Assembly: GCA_045638685.1 (NCBI GenBank)
Contig: JAZUBT010000007.1
Span: 1-64,000, forward strand
Source of the DNA: SIG673 sp045638685
GTDB taxonomy: Bacteria > Bacillota > Clostridia > Oscillospirales > CAG-272
Reading direction: 5' to 3'
DNA length: 64,000 bases
Below the pieces are notes generated by a model that had not been told where the DNA came from, did not search any database, and worked only from the letters and a program-made list of their open reading frames with translations. Below, one piece after another: positions 7,205 to 16,401 of the stretch; the first letter of the stretch is position 1, and each line of letters opens with the position of its first letter. A program made the translations under genes and the position numbers.

Positions 7205-8257
7205 ATGGAGAAAAAAACAGATGGCGGTACATATTTTGCAGCTATGAATACGGGAGACGGGTTTAAGAGCTTCTTTTCCGAAATATTCGGCTCACTTAAC
7301 CGCCTTTACATTATTAAAGGCGGTCCCGGAACAGGAAAAAGCCGCTTTATGAAGGAGGTAGGAAGCGAGGCAGAGAAACGCGGCTTTACTGTGGAAAAAT
7401 ATCTTTGCTCCTCCGATCCAACCTCGCTTGACGGAATTATAATTCCCGCTCTGTCTATCGGAATAATTGACGGCACCGCGCCGCATACCTACGAGCCTTT
7501 TCTTTCGGGAGCTAAGGATAATATTATAGATCTCGGAGGGTTTTGGGACACAAAAATTCTACAAAAGGAAATTTCGGTAGTAAAGGAGGTTTCAAGGAGA
7601 AAAGCCAGACTTTACGGTGGAATTTACGCGTATTTAAAGGCGCTTCAAAGCATCGACAGCATAATCGAGGGCACTGTACGGGAAGCTTTAGACGTCAACA
7701 AGCTTAATATGATAGCAAAAAAATACGCCGCTACTCTTTGCAAAAGCGAAGGCTACGAAAAAAAGATTAAAATCCGCTCCGCGATAAGTGATAGCGGCAT
7801 AATCACCCTAAACTGCTTTGCAAAATCGGCAAAAAAACGCTTTGCGCTTCTTGATGTCTGTGGCACAGGCGCTCTATTTTTATCAGCGCTTTTAAAGGAA
7901 ACTGACAAAAACGGTATTTCCTGCACCGTAAGCTACTCCCCTTTTTCTCCAACACTTCCCGATGCCATTTATTATCCGGACAGCGGTATAGCATTTTATA
8001 TAGGTAGCGAAACCGATTTTGAGGAGTCAAGTATTAATACCCATAGATTTATCAGCGATGGGGCTTTAAGACCGTATAAGCCCAAAATAAGAGCACTAAA
8101 GAGACTGAAAACAGAGATTTTAAGCGAAATGTTTATTGACTTCTCCTCTGTAAAGCGTCTTCACTCCGAGCTTGAACGAATTTATGGCAAAGCCATGGAC
8201 TTTGATGCCAAAGAAAGGTTTACGGAAAAATTTATCCTCTCGCTGTTTGAAAATTAA
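7205..8257 (+). CDS. P-loop ATPase of the PRK06851-like family with a degenerate C-terminal copy
   Basis: A 350-residue protein. GGAG 9 bases upstream fixes the start at 7205. The N-terminal half carries a clear Walker A, IIKGGPGTGKSRF (residues 40-52), then CSSDPTSLDGIIIPAL and DGTAPHTYEP, a pattern I know from conserved clostridial and bacillar ATPases of unknown role (PRK06851-like). In that family the C-terminal half is a second copy of the same fold with its own P-loop. Here the corresponding place near residue 225 reads LLDVCGTGALFL, lacking the GK(S/T), so only one nucleotide site should work. The substrate is unknown. It is a single gene between tRNA-Val and the pur operon, convergent with purL. 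Confidence 0.7.
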   Translation: MEKKTDGGTYFAAMNTGDGFKSFFSEIFGSLNRLYIIKGGPGTGKSRFMKEVGSEAEKRGFTVEKYLCSSDPTSLDGIIIPALSIGIIDGTAPHTYEPFLSGAKDNIIDLGGFWDTKILQKEISVVKEVSRRKARLYGGIYAYLKALQSIDSIIEGTVREALDVNKLNMIAKKYAATLCKSEGYEKKIKIRSAISDSGIITLNCFAKSAKKRFALLDVCGTGALFLSALLKETDKNGISCTVSYSPFSPTLPDAIYYPDSGIAFYIGSETDFEESSINTHRFISDGALRPYKPKIRALKRLKTEILSEMFIDFSSVKRLHSELERIYGKAMDFDAKERFTEKFILSLFEN

Positions 8258-8265
8258 AATAAAAG

Positions 8266-8289
8266 CTCGGCCCGATTGCTCGGACCGAG
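8266..8289. terminator. Terminator at the end of the pur operon
   Basis: A 10-bp stem (8266-8275 with 8280-8289) pairs fully on the minus strand, where the one non-Watson-Crick position is G-U; on the plus strand it is a C-A mismatch. It is therefore mainly the purL terminator, but it also lies just after the ATPase gene. Confidence 0.75.
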
Positions 8290-8337
8290 TTTTATAATTT
8301 TAATGCAAAATGCCTTGCCGGATATTAAAGACGAATT

Positions 8338-11300
8338 TTATTTAAAATATTTGACAGCAGACTTAAAGAGCTTCATATCATACTCACCGTAAACGTTCTT
8401 GTAAAGTCCGTCTCCGATACGCTCGCTGTGTCCCATCTTTCCTATTACTCGGCCGTCGGGAGAAAGGATACCCTCGATAGCCTGCATAGAATTGTTGGGG
8501 TTGAAATGAATATCGTCGGTAGCGTTTCCGTCAAGATCAACGTACTGGGTTGCAATCTGACCGTTTTCAATAAGAGAGTTAAGAACGCTAGGCTCCGCTA
8601 TAAAGCGTCCCTCACCGTGGGAAATCGGTACGTTATAAATCTCACCTACCTCGCATCCCGTAAGCCAAGGAGACTTGTTAGACGCAACTCTTACTCTTAC
8701 TATTCTCGACTGATGGCGTCCTATTGTATTAAAGGTAAGTGTAGGACAGTGCTCGTCGGTATCTATTATCTTACCGTAAGGAACAAGACCGAGCTTTATA
8801 AGAGCCTGGAAGCCGTTACAGATACCGCACATAAGTCCGTCTCTCTTATCAAGAAGCGCGGTTATCTGCTCTTTAATAGCGTTATTACGAAGGAAAGCGG
8901 TAATAAACTTACCGGAGCCGTCGGGCTCGTCTCCACCGGAGAAGCCTCCGGGTACAAAGACTATCTGAGACTCGGAAATTTTCTTTGCGAACTGCTCTAC
9001 GCTACGGGAAATACCGTCAGACGTAAGGTTGTTAATAACGAATATTTCAGCCTCTGCGCCCGCATCGGTTACCGCTTTCGCGGAATCGAACTCACAGTTG
9101 GTTCCGGGGAATACGGGGATAAGAACGCGCGGCTTTGCAACCTTAACCGCAGGAGCGACGGAAATGCCCTTAGTATATGAGTAATTCTCTATCTTTTTGC
9201 CCTCGGTCTTAATGTTGCAGGAATAAACGCTTTCAAGCTTATCCTCGTAGATATTCTGGAGCTTTTCAAGGGAAACAACGTCGTTTTTATAGGATATTTC
9301 GTACTTTTCTGCCGTTTCACCGATAGCTTTTCCTTCAGATACGTCTCCCGCTACCTCTAAGATAAAGGACGCATAGTTATAGGAGAACATTTCGGAAAGC
9401 GTTACGCTGTCGGCGTACTTAAAGCCAATCTTATTACCGATAGACATTTTAAGAACAGCCTCTGCAATACCGCCGTGTCCAAGAGTATAGGCGGAAACTG
9501 CTTTTCCTGTGCGGAGAAGCTCGGTTACCGTGTTAAATACTTTAAAGAGGGACTCTGTTTTCGGAAGTCCGTTTTCATCGTATTCGGGAGAAAGGAGTAT
9601 TACCTTATTTCCCGCCTTTTTAAATTCGGGGGAAACGATATTCTTAATTTTATTTGTGGTTACGGCGAAGGAAACAAGTGTCGGAGGAACGTCAAGCTTT
9701 TCAAAGCTTCCGCTCATGGAGTCCTTTCCTCCGATAGCGGCAACACCAAGCTCCTTCTGAGCGATAAACGCTCCGAGAAGCGCGGAAAGAGGTTTGCCCC
9801 AACGCTTGGGATCCTTACCGGGACGCTCAAAATACTCCTGGAAGGTAAGATATACGTCTTTAAACTCCGCTCCTGTCGCTATAAGCTTACATACAGACTC
9901 AACAACCGCAAGATATGCTCCGTGGTAGGGGCTCTTTTCCGAAATAAAGGGATTATATCCCCAAGACATAAGCGAGCAATCGTCGGTATGTCCCTTTTCG
10001 ACGGAAATTTTATGTACCATAGCCTGAATAGGTGTCTGCTGATACCTTCCGCCAAAGGGCATAAGAACGGTTCCGGCGCCTATTGTAGAGTCAAATCTCT
10101 CGGAAAGGCCACGCTTTGAACAGATATTAAGGTCGCCCGCGAGCTTTTCGTATTCCTCGGCAAAGGACTCCCCTATTTCCTTTTCATAGCTCTTCGGGTT
10201 TACGGGAGCTATGTCTATATGCTTTTCAGCGCCGTTGGAATTAAGAAATTCACGGCTTATATCAACAATCTTGTTTCCGTTCCAGCTCATTGTGAGACGG
10301 GGCTCGGCTTTAACCGTTGCAACAACAGTCGCCTCAAGGTTTTCCTCGTTTGCAAGAGCGGTAAACGCCTCGGCATCCTCGGGAGCTACTACAACAGCCA
10401 TTCTCTCCTGAGATTCACTGATTGCAAGCTCTGTGCCGTCAAGTCCGTCGTATTTCTTCGGTACCTTGTTAAGGTCGATTTCAAGTCCGTCGGCAAGCTC
10501 GCCGATTGCAACCGAAACACCGCCCGCGCCAAAGTCGTTACAACGCTTTATCATACGGCTCGCTTTAGGATTACGGAAAAGTCTCTGAAGCTTACGCTCC
10601 TCGGGAGCGTTACCCTTCTGTACCTCAGCTCCGCAGGTTTCAAGCGAATCAACGGTATGAGATTTAGAGGAACCCGTTGCTCCTCCGCATCCGTCGCGTC
10701 CGGTACGTCCGCCGAGAAGAATAACGACGTCATTCGGGCTGGGACACTCACGACGTACGTTCTCAGCGGGAGCAGCGGCTATAACCGCGCCTATCTCCAT
10801 ACGCTTTGCAGCGTAGCCATCGTGATAGATTTCATCAACCATACCGGTTGCAAGTCCAATTTGGTTACCGTAAGAGGAATATCCTGCTGCCGCTGTGGTT
10901 ACAAGCTTTCTCTGAGGAAGCTTACCGGGAATAGTCTCGGATACCGGCTTTAACGGATCTGCCGCTCCGGTTACACGCATAGCGCCGTAAACGTATGAAC
11001 GTCCCGAAAGCGGGTCTCTTATCGCTCCGCCTATACAGGTTGCAGCGCCGCCGAAAGGCTCAATTTCGGTAGGATGGTTGTGAGTTTCGTTCTTGAAAAG
11101 GAGAAGCCACGGCTCCTTCTTACCGTCAACCTCGACCGTAATTTTTACCGTACAAGCGTTTATTTCCTCGGATTCGTCCAGCTTATCAAGCTTTCCTACG
11201 CTCTTTAAATACTTAGCGGCAAGAGTTCCGATATCCATAAGGTTTATCGGCTTGGTTCTGCCAAGCTCCTTACGGGTTGCCACATACTCGTCGTAGGCGG

Positions 11301-12027
11301 ACTGTAAAAGCGCGTCCTCGAACTCAACGCTGTCAATCGTGGTAAGGAATGTGGTATGACGGCAATGGTCAGACCAATACGTGTCAATCATTCTGATTTC
11401 CGTTATAGTGGGATTACGCTTTTCGCTCTTAAAGTACTTCTGACAGAAAATAATATCGTCAAGATCCATCGCAAGGCCGTACTGCTTAACGAAATCGGCA
11501 AGCTGACCTTCCGTAAGGTCGTTAAAACCGTCAAGAGTCTGTACCGTGGTGGGTATTTCATAGTCGGTTTTAAGAGTTTTCGGCATTTCAAGTGTCGCTT
11601 CTCTTGATTCAACCGGGTTAATTACGTATTTTTTAATTTCGGCAACTTCCTTTTCGGTAAGCTTTCCGTAAAGCATATATACCTTTGCGGTACGAACGAG
11701 AGGACGCTCCTTTTGAGATATAAGCTGAATACACTGCGCCGCGGAATCGGCTCTCTGGTCAAACTGTCCGGGTAAAAATTCAACCGCAAACACAGTTTCT
11801 GCGTCAAAATCAACCTTTTCGGAGACTATGTCAAGCTGCGGCTCGGAAAGAACCGTCTTTTTAACGTACTCAAAAAGCTCTCCGTCTATATTTTCAAGAT
11901 CATAGCGGTTTATAACACGGACGTCCTTAAGCCCGTCTATTCTGAGGAGCACCTTGGCGTCGGAAAGAAGCGATTTCGCCTCATGCGCAAGCTCCTTTTT
12001 CTTTTCAACATATACGCGATATACCAT
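8338..12027 (-). CDS. purL: Phosphoribosylformylglycinamidine synthase, fused PurL-PurQ form
   Basis: A 1229-residue enzyme that converts FGAR to FGAM with ATP and glutamine (step 4 of purine synthesis). The N-terminal region is the FGAR-AT linker and synthetase, with SDHCRHTTF near residue 222 and the ATP site NETHNHPTEIEPFGGAATCIGG near 315-335. The middle has a second, structural AIRS-like half (GGKDSMSGSF near 770). The last 260 residues are the glutaminase: FPGTNCEFD, GGFSGGDEPDGSG, the nucleophile elbow GICNGFQ and the histidine in SHGEGRF. Most Bacillota use separate PurS, PurQ and PurL, so the fused form is a mark of certain Clostridia and Bacteroidota. It is the last gene of the operon, and its ATG directly abuts the purD stop codon with no gap. 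Confidence 0.96.
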   Translation of the reverse strand: MVYRVYVEKKKELAHEAKSLLSDAKVLLRIDGLKDVRVINRYDLENIDGELFEYVKKTVLSEPQLDIVSEKVDFDAETVFAVEFLPGQFDQRADSAAQCIQLISQKERPLVRTAKVYMLYGKLTEKEVAEIKKYVINPVESREATLEMPKTLKTDYEIPTTVQTLDGFNDLTEGQLADFVKQYGLAMDLDDIIFCQKYFKSEKRNPTITEIRMIDTYWSDHCRHTTFLTTIDSVEFEDALLQSAYDEYVATRKELGRTKPINLMDIGTLAAKYLKSVGKLDKLDESEEINACTVKITVEVDGKKEPWLLLFKNETHNHPTEIEPFGGAATCIGGAIRDPLSGRSYVYGAMRVTGAADPLKPVSETIPGKLPQRKLVTTAAAGYSSYGNQIGLATGMVDEIYHDGYAAKRMEIGAVIAAAPAENVRRECPSPNDVVILLGGRTGRDGCGGATGSSKSHTVDSLETCGAEVQKGNAPEERKLQRLFRNPKASRMIKRCNDFGAGGVSVAIGELADGLEIDLNKVPKKYDGLDGTELAISESQERMAVVVAPEDAEAFTALANEENLEATVVATVKAEPRLTMSWNGNKIVDISREFLNSNGAEKHIDIAPVNPKSYEKEIGESFAEEYEKLAGDLNICSKRGLSERFDSTIGAGTVLMPFGGRYQQTPIQAMVHKISVEKGHTDDCSLMSWGYNPFISEKSPYHGAYLAVVESVCKLIATGAEFKDVYLTFQEYFERPGKDPKRWGKPLSALLGAFIAQKELGVAAIGGKDSMSGSFEKLDVPPTLVSFAVTTNKIKNIVSPEFKKAGNKVILLSPEYDENGLPKTESLFKVFNTVTELLRTGKAVSAYTLGHGGIAEAVLKMSIGNKIGFKYADSVTLSEMFSYNYASFILEVAGDVSEGKAIGETAEKYEISYKNDVVSLEKLQNIYEDKLESVYSCNIKTEGKKIENYSYTKGISVAPAVKVAKPRVLIPVFPGTNCEFDSAKAVTDAGAEAEIFVINNLTSDGISRSVEQFAKKISESQIVFVPGGFSGGDEPDGSGKFITAFLRNNAIKEQITALLDKRDGLMCGICNGFQALIKLGLVPYGKIIDTDEHCPTLTFNTIGRHQSRIVRVRVASNKSPWLTGCEVGEIYNVPISHGEGRFIAEPSVLNSLIENGQIATQYVDLDGNATDDIHFNPNNSMQAIEGILSPDGRVIGKMGHSERIGDGLYKNVYGEYDMKLFKSAVKYFK

Positions 12028-13299
12028 TTATATATTCTCCTTTGCCTTTAACGCCTTCTGTCCAATGTCCTTGCGGTAAAAAGCGTTATTGAATTTTATA
12101 TTTGAAACAAGCGCGTACGCTTTATCAATCGCATTTTCAAGCGTATCGGCAACCGCCGTAGCTCCGAGAACACGGCCCCCGGCAGTCAGAACCTTTCCGT
12201 TTTCAAGCTTTGCACCCGCAACGTAAACCTCTCCGTCCGCTTTTTCCGGAAGCGTAATTTCAAATCCGGTCAGATAGCTCTGCGGATATCCGTTAGATGC
12301 CATTACAACGCAGCAAGCGGATTTGTCGGAGAATTTTACGTCCTCCGGCTTTAACGTTTCATTAGTTACTGCCTGCATAACGGTAAGGAGGTCGGACTCA
12401 AGGAGAGGAAGCACAACCTGTGTTTCGGGATCTCCGAAACGGCAGTTATATTCGATAACCTTAGGTCCCTTCGGGGTAAGCATAAGTCCGAAATAAAGAC
12501 AGCCCTTAAACGGTCTTCCCTCTGCTTTCATAGCATTTATTGTCGGAATAAATATCGTTTCCATACAAATATCGGCTATTTCCTTGGTATAATACGGGTT
12601 CGGAGCTATGGTTCCCATACCGCCCGTATTAAGTCCTGTATCGTTATCTCCCGCTCTCTTGTGGTCCATAGATGAAATCATAGGCACCACGGTTTTTCCG
12701 TCGGTAAACGATAAAACGGAAACCTCAGGACCGGTCAGAAACTCCTCAATAACGATTTTGTTTCCACTGCTACCGAATATTTTATCCTGCATTATAGAGC
12801 GAACTGCATCAAGAGCGTCCTCTCTGGTTTCAGCTATTATTACTCCCTTGCCCAGCGCAAGTCCGTCAGCCTTAATAACCGTCGGAAGCGGAGCGGTCAT
12901 AAGATACTTTTCAGCCTCCTCGGGAGATTCAAATACCTCGTACTCTGCGGTAGGTATTCCGTATTTTTTCATAAGATTTTTTGAAAAAACCTTGCTTCCC
13001 TCTATTATCGCAGCGTTTGCCGTAGGACCAAAGCAAGGAATCCCTACCTTGTTTAGCGCGTCAACAGCGCCGAGAACGAGCGGATCGTCGGGAGCGACAA
13101 CCGCGTAGGAAATACCGGTACTCGTTGCAAATTCAACTATTTTATCAATTTCCTTTGCGCCAATCGGAACACAGGTAGCATCATTACACATTCCTCCGTT
13201 TCCGGGAAGCGCGAAAATTTCGGTTACATCTTTGTTAAGCTTAAGTTTCTTTATGATAGCATGCTCTCGCCCGCCACCGCCGACAACCATTATTTTCAT
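12028..13299 (-). CDS. purD: Phosphoribosylamine--glycine ligase
   Basis: A 423-residue ATP-grasp enzyme that joins glycine to phosphoribosylamine (step 2). It starts with VVGGGGREHAI, has the ATP-grasp signature KADGLALGKGV near residue 143 and GLNTGGMGT near residue 222, and ends with the C-terminal domain that carries AGGRVLG. Length and order are standard. It is followed without a gap by purL and preceded by a 174-bp space (13300-13473) in which I see no convincing element beyond an isolated TATAAT. Confidence 0.95.
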   Translation of the reverse strand: MKIMVVGGGGREHAIIKKLKLNKDVTEIFALPGNGGMCNDATCVPIGAKEIDKIVEFATSTGISYAVVAPDDPLVLGAVDALNKVGIPCFGPTANAAIIEGSKVFSKNLMKKYGIPTAEYEVFESPEEAEKYLMTAPLPTVIKADGLALGKGVIIAETREDALDAVRSIMQDKIFGSSGNKIVIEEFLTGPEVSVLSFTDGKTVVPMISSMDHKRAGDNDTGLNTGGMGTIAPNPYYTKEIADICMETIFIPTINAMKAEGRPFKGCLYFGLMLTPKGPKVIEYNCRFGDPETQVVLPLLESDLLTVMQAVTNETLKPEDVKFSDKSACCVVMASNGYPQSYLTGFEITLPEKADGEVYVAGAKLENGKVLTAGGRVLGATAVADTLENAIDKAYALVSNIKFNNAFYRKDIGQKALKAKENI

Positions 13300-13473
13300 A
13301 GGTTATTCTCCGTTTTTTGATATTTTAATTAAAATTACGTCAAAATAATTCTTTAAAGCGTATATTTCCCTGAAAAACACAGGTAAAAAACGCAAAATTA
13401 TAGCTCTTTAGCATTAAAAAGCATATAGGGAGCGCTGTAAATAAACCTTAAATTACTTGCTTAGATTTAAAAA

Positions 13474-14655
13474 TTAATGATGGAACAGTCTCATTCCGGT
13501 AAATGCCATAACCATTCCGTATTTATTACAGGTATCAATTACAACGTCGTCTCTTATAGAACCGCCGGGCTCGGCAATGTACGAAACGCCGCTCTTATGA
13601 GCTCTTTCGATATTGTCTCCAAACGGGAAAAACGCGTCTGAACCGAGCGCAACACCGCTTATGGAAGCAAGATACTCCTTAGCTTCAGCGTCGGTAAGCG
13701 GCTCCGGTCTCGTTTTAAAGTACTTCTGCCAATTACCCTCTGCGCAAACGTCCTCTTCGTTCTTATTTATATAACCGTCTATAACGTTATCTCTGTCAGG
13801 TCTTCCGAGCGTATCAAGGAAAGGAAGATTTAAAACCTTGTCGTGCTGACGAAGGAACCAAGTATCTGCCTTGCTGCCCGCAAGTCTCGTGCAGTGGATT
13901 CTGGACTGCTGACCTGCTCCTACTCCTATTGCCTGACCGTCGTAGGCAAAGCAAACGGAGTTAGACTGCGTATATTTTAATGTAATAAGGGAGATTATAA
14001 GGTCTCTCTTTGCGCTGTCGGGAAGCTCTTTATTTTCGGTTACGAGATTTGTAAGAAGTGCCTCGTTAATTTCGAAGTTATTTCTTCCCTGCTCAAAGGT
14101 TATACCGAAAACCTGCTTAGTCTCTATCGGTGCGGGAACGTAGCTCGGATCTATCTCGATAATATTATAGTTTCCGTTACGCTTTGTTTTAAGAATTTCA
14201 AGCGCCTCGGGATGGTATCCCGGAGCAATAACTCCGTCGGAAACCTCGCGTTTAATAAGCTTTGCCGTGGTTACGTCGCAAACGTCGGAAAGGGCAACGA
14301 AATCACCAAACGAGCACATTCTGTCGGTTCCTCTCGCTCTTGCGTATGCACAGGCAAGCGGAGACTCGTCAAGCTCCTTAACGTCATCTGCAAAGCAAGC
14401 CTTTTTAAGCTTTTCGGGAAGCGGTATGCCGACAGCGGCAGACGTGGGGCTAACGTGCTTAAACGAGGTTGCCGCAGGAAGTCCGAGCGCCTCTTTAAGC
14501 TCCTTTACAAGCTGCCACGCGTTAAAAGCATCGAGGAAATTTATGTATCCCGGTCTTCCGGAAAGTATCTTTATCGGAAGAACACCGTTTTCAATATATA
14601 TTTTAGAAGGCTTCTGGTTGGGATTACAGCCGTATTTAAGTTCAAATGAATTCAT
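13474..14655 (-). CDS. purH: Stand-alone AICAR formyltransferase (PurH C-terminal domain type)
   Basis: A 393-residue protein containing only the transformylase part of PurH, which adds the formyl group from 10-formyl-THF to AICAR (step 9). The N-terminal IMP cyclohydrolase (MGS-like) domain of normal PurH is missing. Active-site marks are the Lys-His pair in SFKHVSPTSAAVG near residue 65, GVGAGQQSRIHCTRL near residue 250, and the family-typical end GMRLFHH. The missing cyclohydrolase is supplied by the PurO-type gene two genes upstream. Clostridia with this single-domain form are known, so the short length is not truncation. Confidence 0.93.
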   Translation of the reverse strand: MNSFELKYGCNPNQKPSKIYIENGVLPIKILSGRPGYINFLDAFNAWQLVKELKEALGLPAATSFKHVSPTSAAVGIPLPEKLKKACFADDVKELDESPLACAYARARGTDRMCSFGDFVALSDVCDVTTAKLIKREVSDGVIAPGYHPEALEILKTKRNGNYNIIEIDPSYVPAPIETKQVFGITFEQGRNNFEINEALLTNLVTENKELPDSAKRDLIISLITLKYTQSNSVCFAYDGQAIGVGAGQQSRIHCTRLAGSKADTWFLRQHDKVLNLPFLDTLGRPDRDNVIDGYINKNEEDVCAEGNWQKYFKTRPEPLTDAEAKEYLASISGVALGSDAFFPFGDNIERAHKSGVSYIAEPGGSIRDDVVIDTCNKYGMVMAFTGMRLFHH

Positions 14656-14708
14656 TTTCAGATAATTCCTTTCTTTTACTGTGTCGGATTACCGATTTTA
14701 GTATTATT

Positions 14709-14987
14709 TTACTCGTTATCGTTACTTACCTGGCTACATATAGGACATTCGTTCTCGTACAGTATATAAGTTCCCTCGGAGAGGAAAAGCGTTCCTACCT
14801 CCTTGGTTTTTACCTCAATACCCGTTTCGCTGTTATTCCACGTTTCTACCGTATAACAGGCGGTATGGTGATATGTGTCAATATGTACTCCGCAAAAGGT
14901 GTAATTTCCGAATCCGAGATTCATATTTCCGCAGCTTGCCAATATTAAGCAAAGCGATAATATTAACGTTAAAATTAGCTTTTTCAT
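14709..14987 (-). CDS. Small lipoprotein of unknown function inside the pur operon
   Basis: A 92-residue product if translation starts at 14987, where AGGAG stands about 10 bases upstream. The longer frame from 15029 lacks a ribosome binding site. The N-terminus MKKLILTLIL leads into a hydrophobic stretch and the lipobox LASC (cleavage before Cys19), so it is a predicted membrane-anchored lipoprotein. The mature part holds about seven cysteines and histidines, including FCGVHIDTYHH and the C-terminal ECPIC, which could bind a metal. No family is recognised. It lies between purO and the AICAR formyltransferase gene, in the same direction and with short gaps, so it is probably cotranscribed, but a purine role is not shown. 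Confidence 0.65.
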   Translation of the reverse strand: MKKLILTLILSLCLILASCGNMNLGFGNYTFCGVHIDTYHHTACYTVETWNNSETGIEVKTKEVGTLFLSEGTYILYENECPICSQVSNDNE

Positions 14988-15042
14988 TACTTTGCTTCTC
15001 CTTTTCAAAAGCTTTACCGTTCGGTACATTAATCAAAAAAGC

Positions 15043-15762
15043 TTATTTGTTTTTATTAATTAATTTCTCGGTTATGCTTCCGTCCTCAAGGCTGGTATAA
15101 CGGACGTAAAGAGAAATTTTGTTATTTTCGTTAAGATTATTCCAAATATCTGCGGCAAACGCCTCTATATCATTCGGAATAGAGACTCTTTCAGGCTCTC
15201 CCTGGAAGGTCGGTATGGGATTACCGTCGGTTACGTAGGTATGTATAAAGTGGCCGAGTCCTGCCTTGGAGGGGTAATCAAACGTATATCTTGCGCAATC
15301 GCTTCCCTCTGCGTCAAGGCTTTTAAGAATACTCATTTTATAAGCGAAATCTTTATCGTCAAATGTAATCATACCGCTTATTCTGGGTGTAAAGTTCGGG
15401 AAGTCCGGCTCAAAGGCTCTTGTTTTGAGAGACTCAGAAAAGCACTTTCCCTTAGAAATAAAGTCGTAAATCGTATCGGTCTGATCGCCATTGGTAACAA
15501 TAAGCTTATTTTCAAAGCTTCTTACCGCGGCATAAATGATAAGAGATGGATCCTCTACCTTAGATGCGTCAAACGGCTCCGTGAAGACCTCTCCGTTTTT
15601 AACGGTAAAAACACGGTTTCTGCTGTTTTCGCTTCTACCCATTATAAAATAAGCGCTGACAGCGTTCTTTCCGTCCTCGGTCTTTCCGAGAACTATTCCG
15701 CGTCCGACGTACGGATTACCGCTTATTCTCTCGCCTATCGTTTTAACCTCGTATATATTCAT
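15043..15762 (-). CDS. purO: IMP cyclohydrolase, PurO type
   Basis: A 239-residue protein of the archaeal-type IMP cyclohydrolase family (IMP_cyclohyd), unrelated to the PurH N-terminal domain. It closes FAICAR to IMP, the last step. Family features are SGNPYVGRGIVLG near residue 15, SAYFIMGRSENSRNRV near residue 36 and GLGHFIHTY near residue 170. Its place next to the single-domain AICAR formyltransferase gives the pathway a complete split pair. The start at 15762 follows purN by 27 bases. Confidence 0.88.
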   Translation of the reverse strand: MNIYEVKTIGERISGNPYVGRGIVLGKTEDGKNAVSAYFIMGRSENSRNRVFTVKNGEVFTEPFDASKVEDPSLIIYAAVRSFENKLIVTNGDQTDTIYDFISKGKCFSESLKTRAFEPDFPNFTPRISGMITFDDKDFAYKMSILKSLDAEGSDCARYTFDYPSKAGLGHFIHTYVTDGNPIPTFQGEPERVSIPNDIEAFAADIWNNLNENNKISLYVRYTSLEDGSITEKLINKNK

Positions 15763-15789
15763 ACCTGCAATTTCCTTTCATTAAGGCTA

Positions 15790-16401
15790 CTATTTATTAT
15801 TAATAATATTACCTGCAACAAGCTCTGCGGCTCTCGGAAGCAGTATCCACTCCGCCTCCGTCATTACTCTTTTCTGGAGAACCTCGGGGGTATCTCCGGG
15901 AAGAATATCAACCGCCTTTTGAAGTATAATCTCGCCGCCGTCTGCTATCTCGTTAACGTAATGAACGGTTGCTCCCGTTACCTTTACGCCGTAAGACAGC
16001 GCCGCCTCGTGTACCTTAAGTCCATAAAAGCCTTCTCCACAAAATGACGGAATAAGCGACGGATGCACATTAAGTATGCGTTTAGGATAACGCGACGTGA
16101 ATTTTTCGCTGAGAATAGACATAAATCCGGCTAAAATTATCATATCAATACCGGCTTCTGTCAGCTTCTCTATTATCTTTTCTTCAAACTCCTCTTTATC
16201 CGCACACTCTTTTTTAAGCACAACCGAGGTTTTTATCCCCGCGTTTTCTGCGCGCGTTAAAGCATAGGCGTCAGCCTTGTTTGAAATAACAAGGCTTATC
16301 TCGCCACTTTTTATTATTCCGCTTTTCTCTGCGTCAATAAGAGCCTGAAGATTAGTTCCGCCGCCCGAAACGAGAACGGCTATTTTTGCTTTTTTTAGCA
16401 T
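15790..16401 (-). CDS. purN: Phosphoribosylglycinamide formyltransferase
   Basis: A 203-residue folate-dependent GAR transformylase (step 3). It shows SGGGTNLQAL at the N-terminus, the catalytic Asn-His in NVHPSLIPSF near residue 108, and the Asp of DGGEII near residue 145. The segment after NVHPSLIPSF reads CGEGFYG rather than the SFKG-type loop of E. coli, a form common in Clostridia. The start codon overlaps the end of purM by 7 bases, which suggests translational coupling. Confidence 0.94.
   Translation of the reverse strand: MLKKAKIAVLVSGGGTNLQALIDAEKSGIIKSGEISLVISNKADAYALTRAENAGIKTSVVLKKECADKEEFEEKIIEKLTEAGIDMIILAGFMSILSEKFTSRYPKRILNVHPSLIPSFCGEGFYGLKVHEAALSYGVKVTGATVHYVNEIADGGEIILQKAVDILPGDTPEVLQKRVMTEAEWILLPRAAELVAGNIINNK

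Noticed and set aside
8428..10953. Several long open frames antisense to purL
   Set aside because: They are shadows of the conserved purL reading frame, without ribosome sites or recognisable proteins.
13300..13473. Internal promoter between the formyltransferase gene and purD
   Set aside because: There is an isolated TATAAT-like hexamer (13397-13402, minus strand) but the -35 match is poor, so it was not listed.
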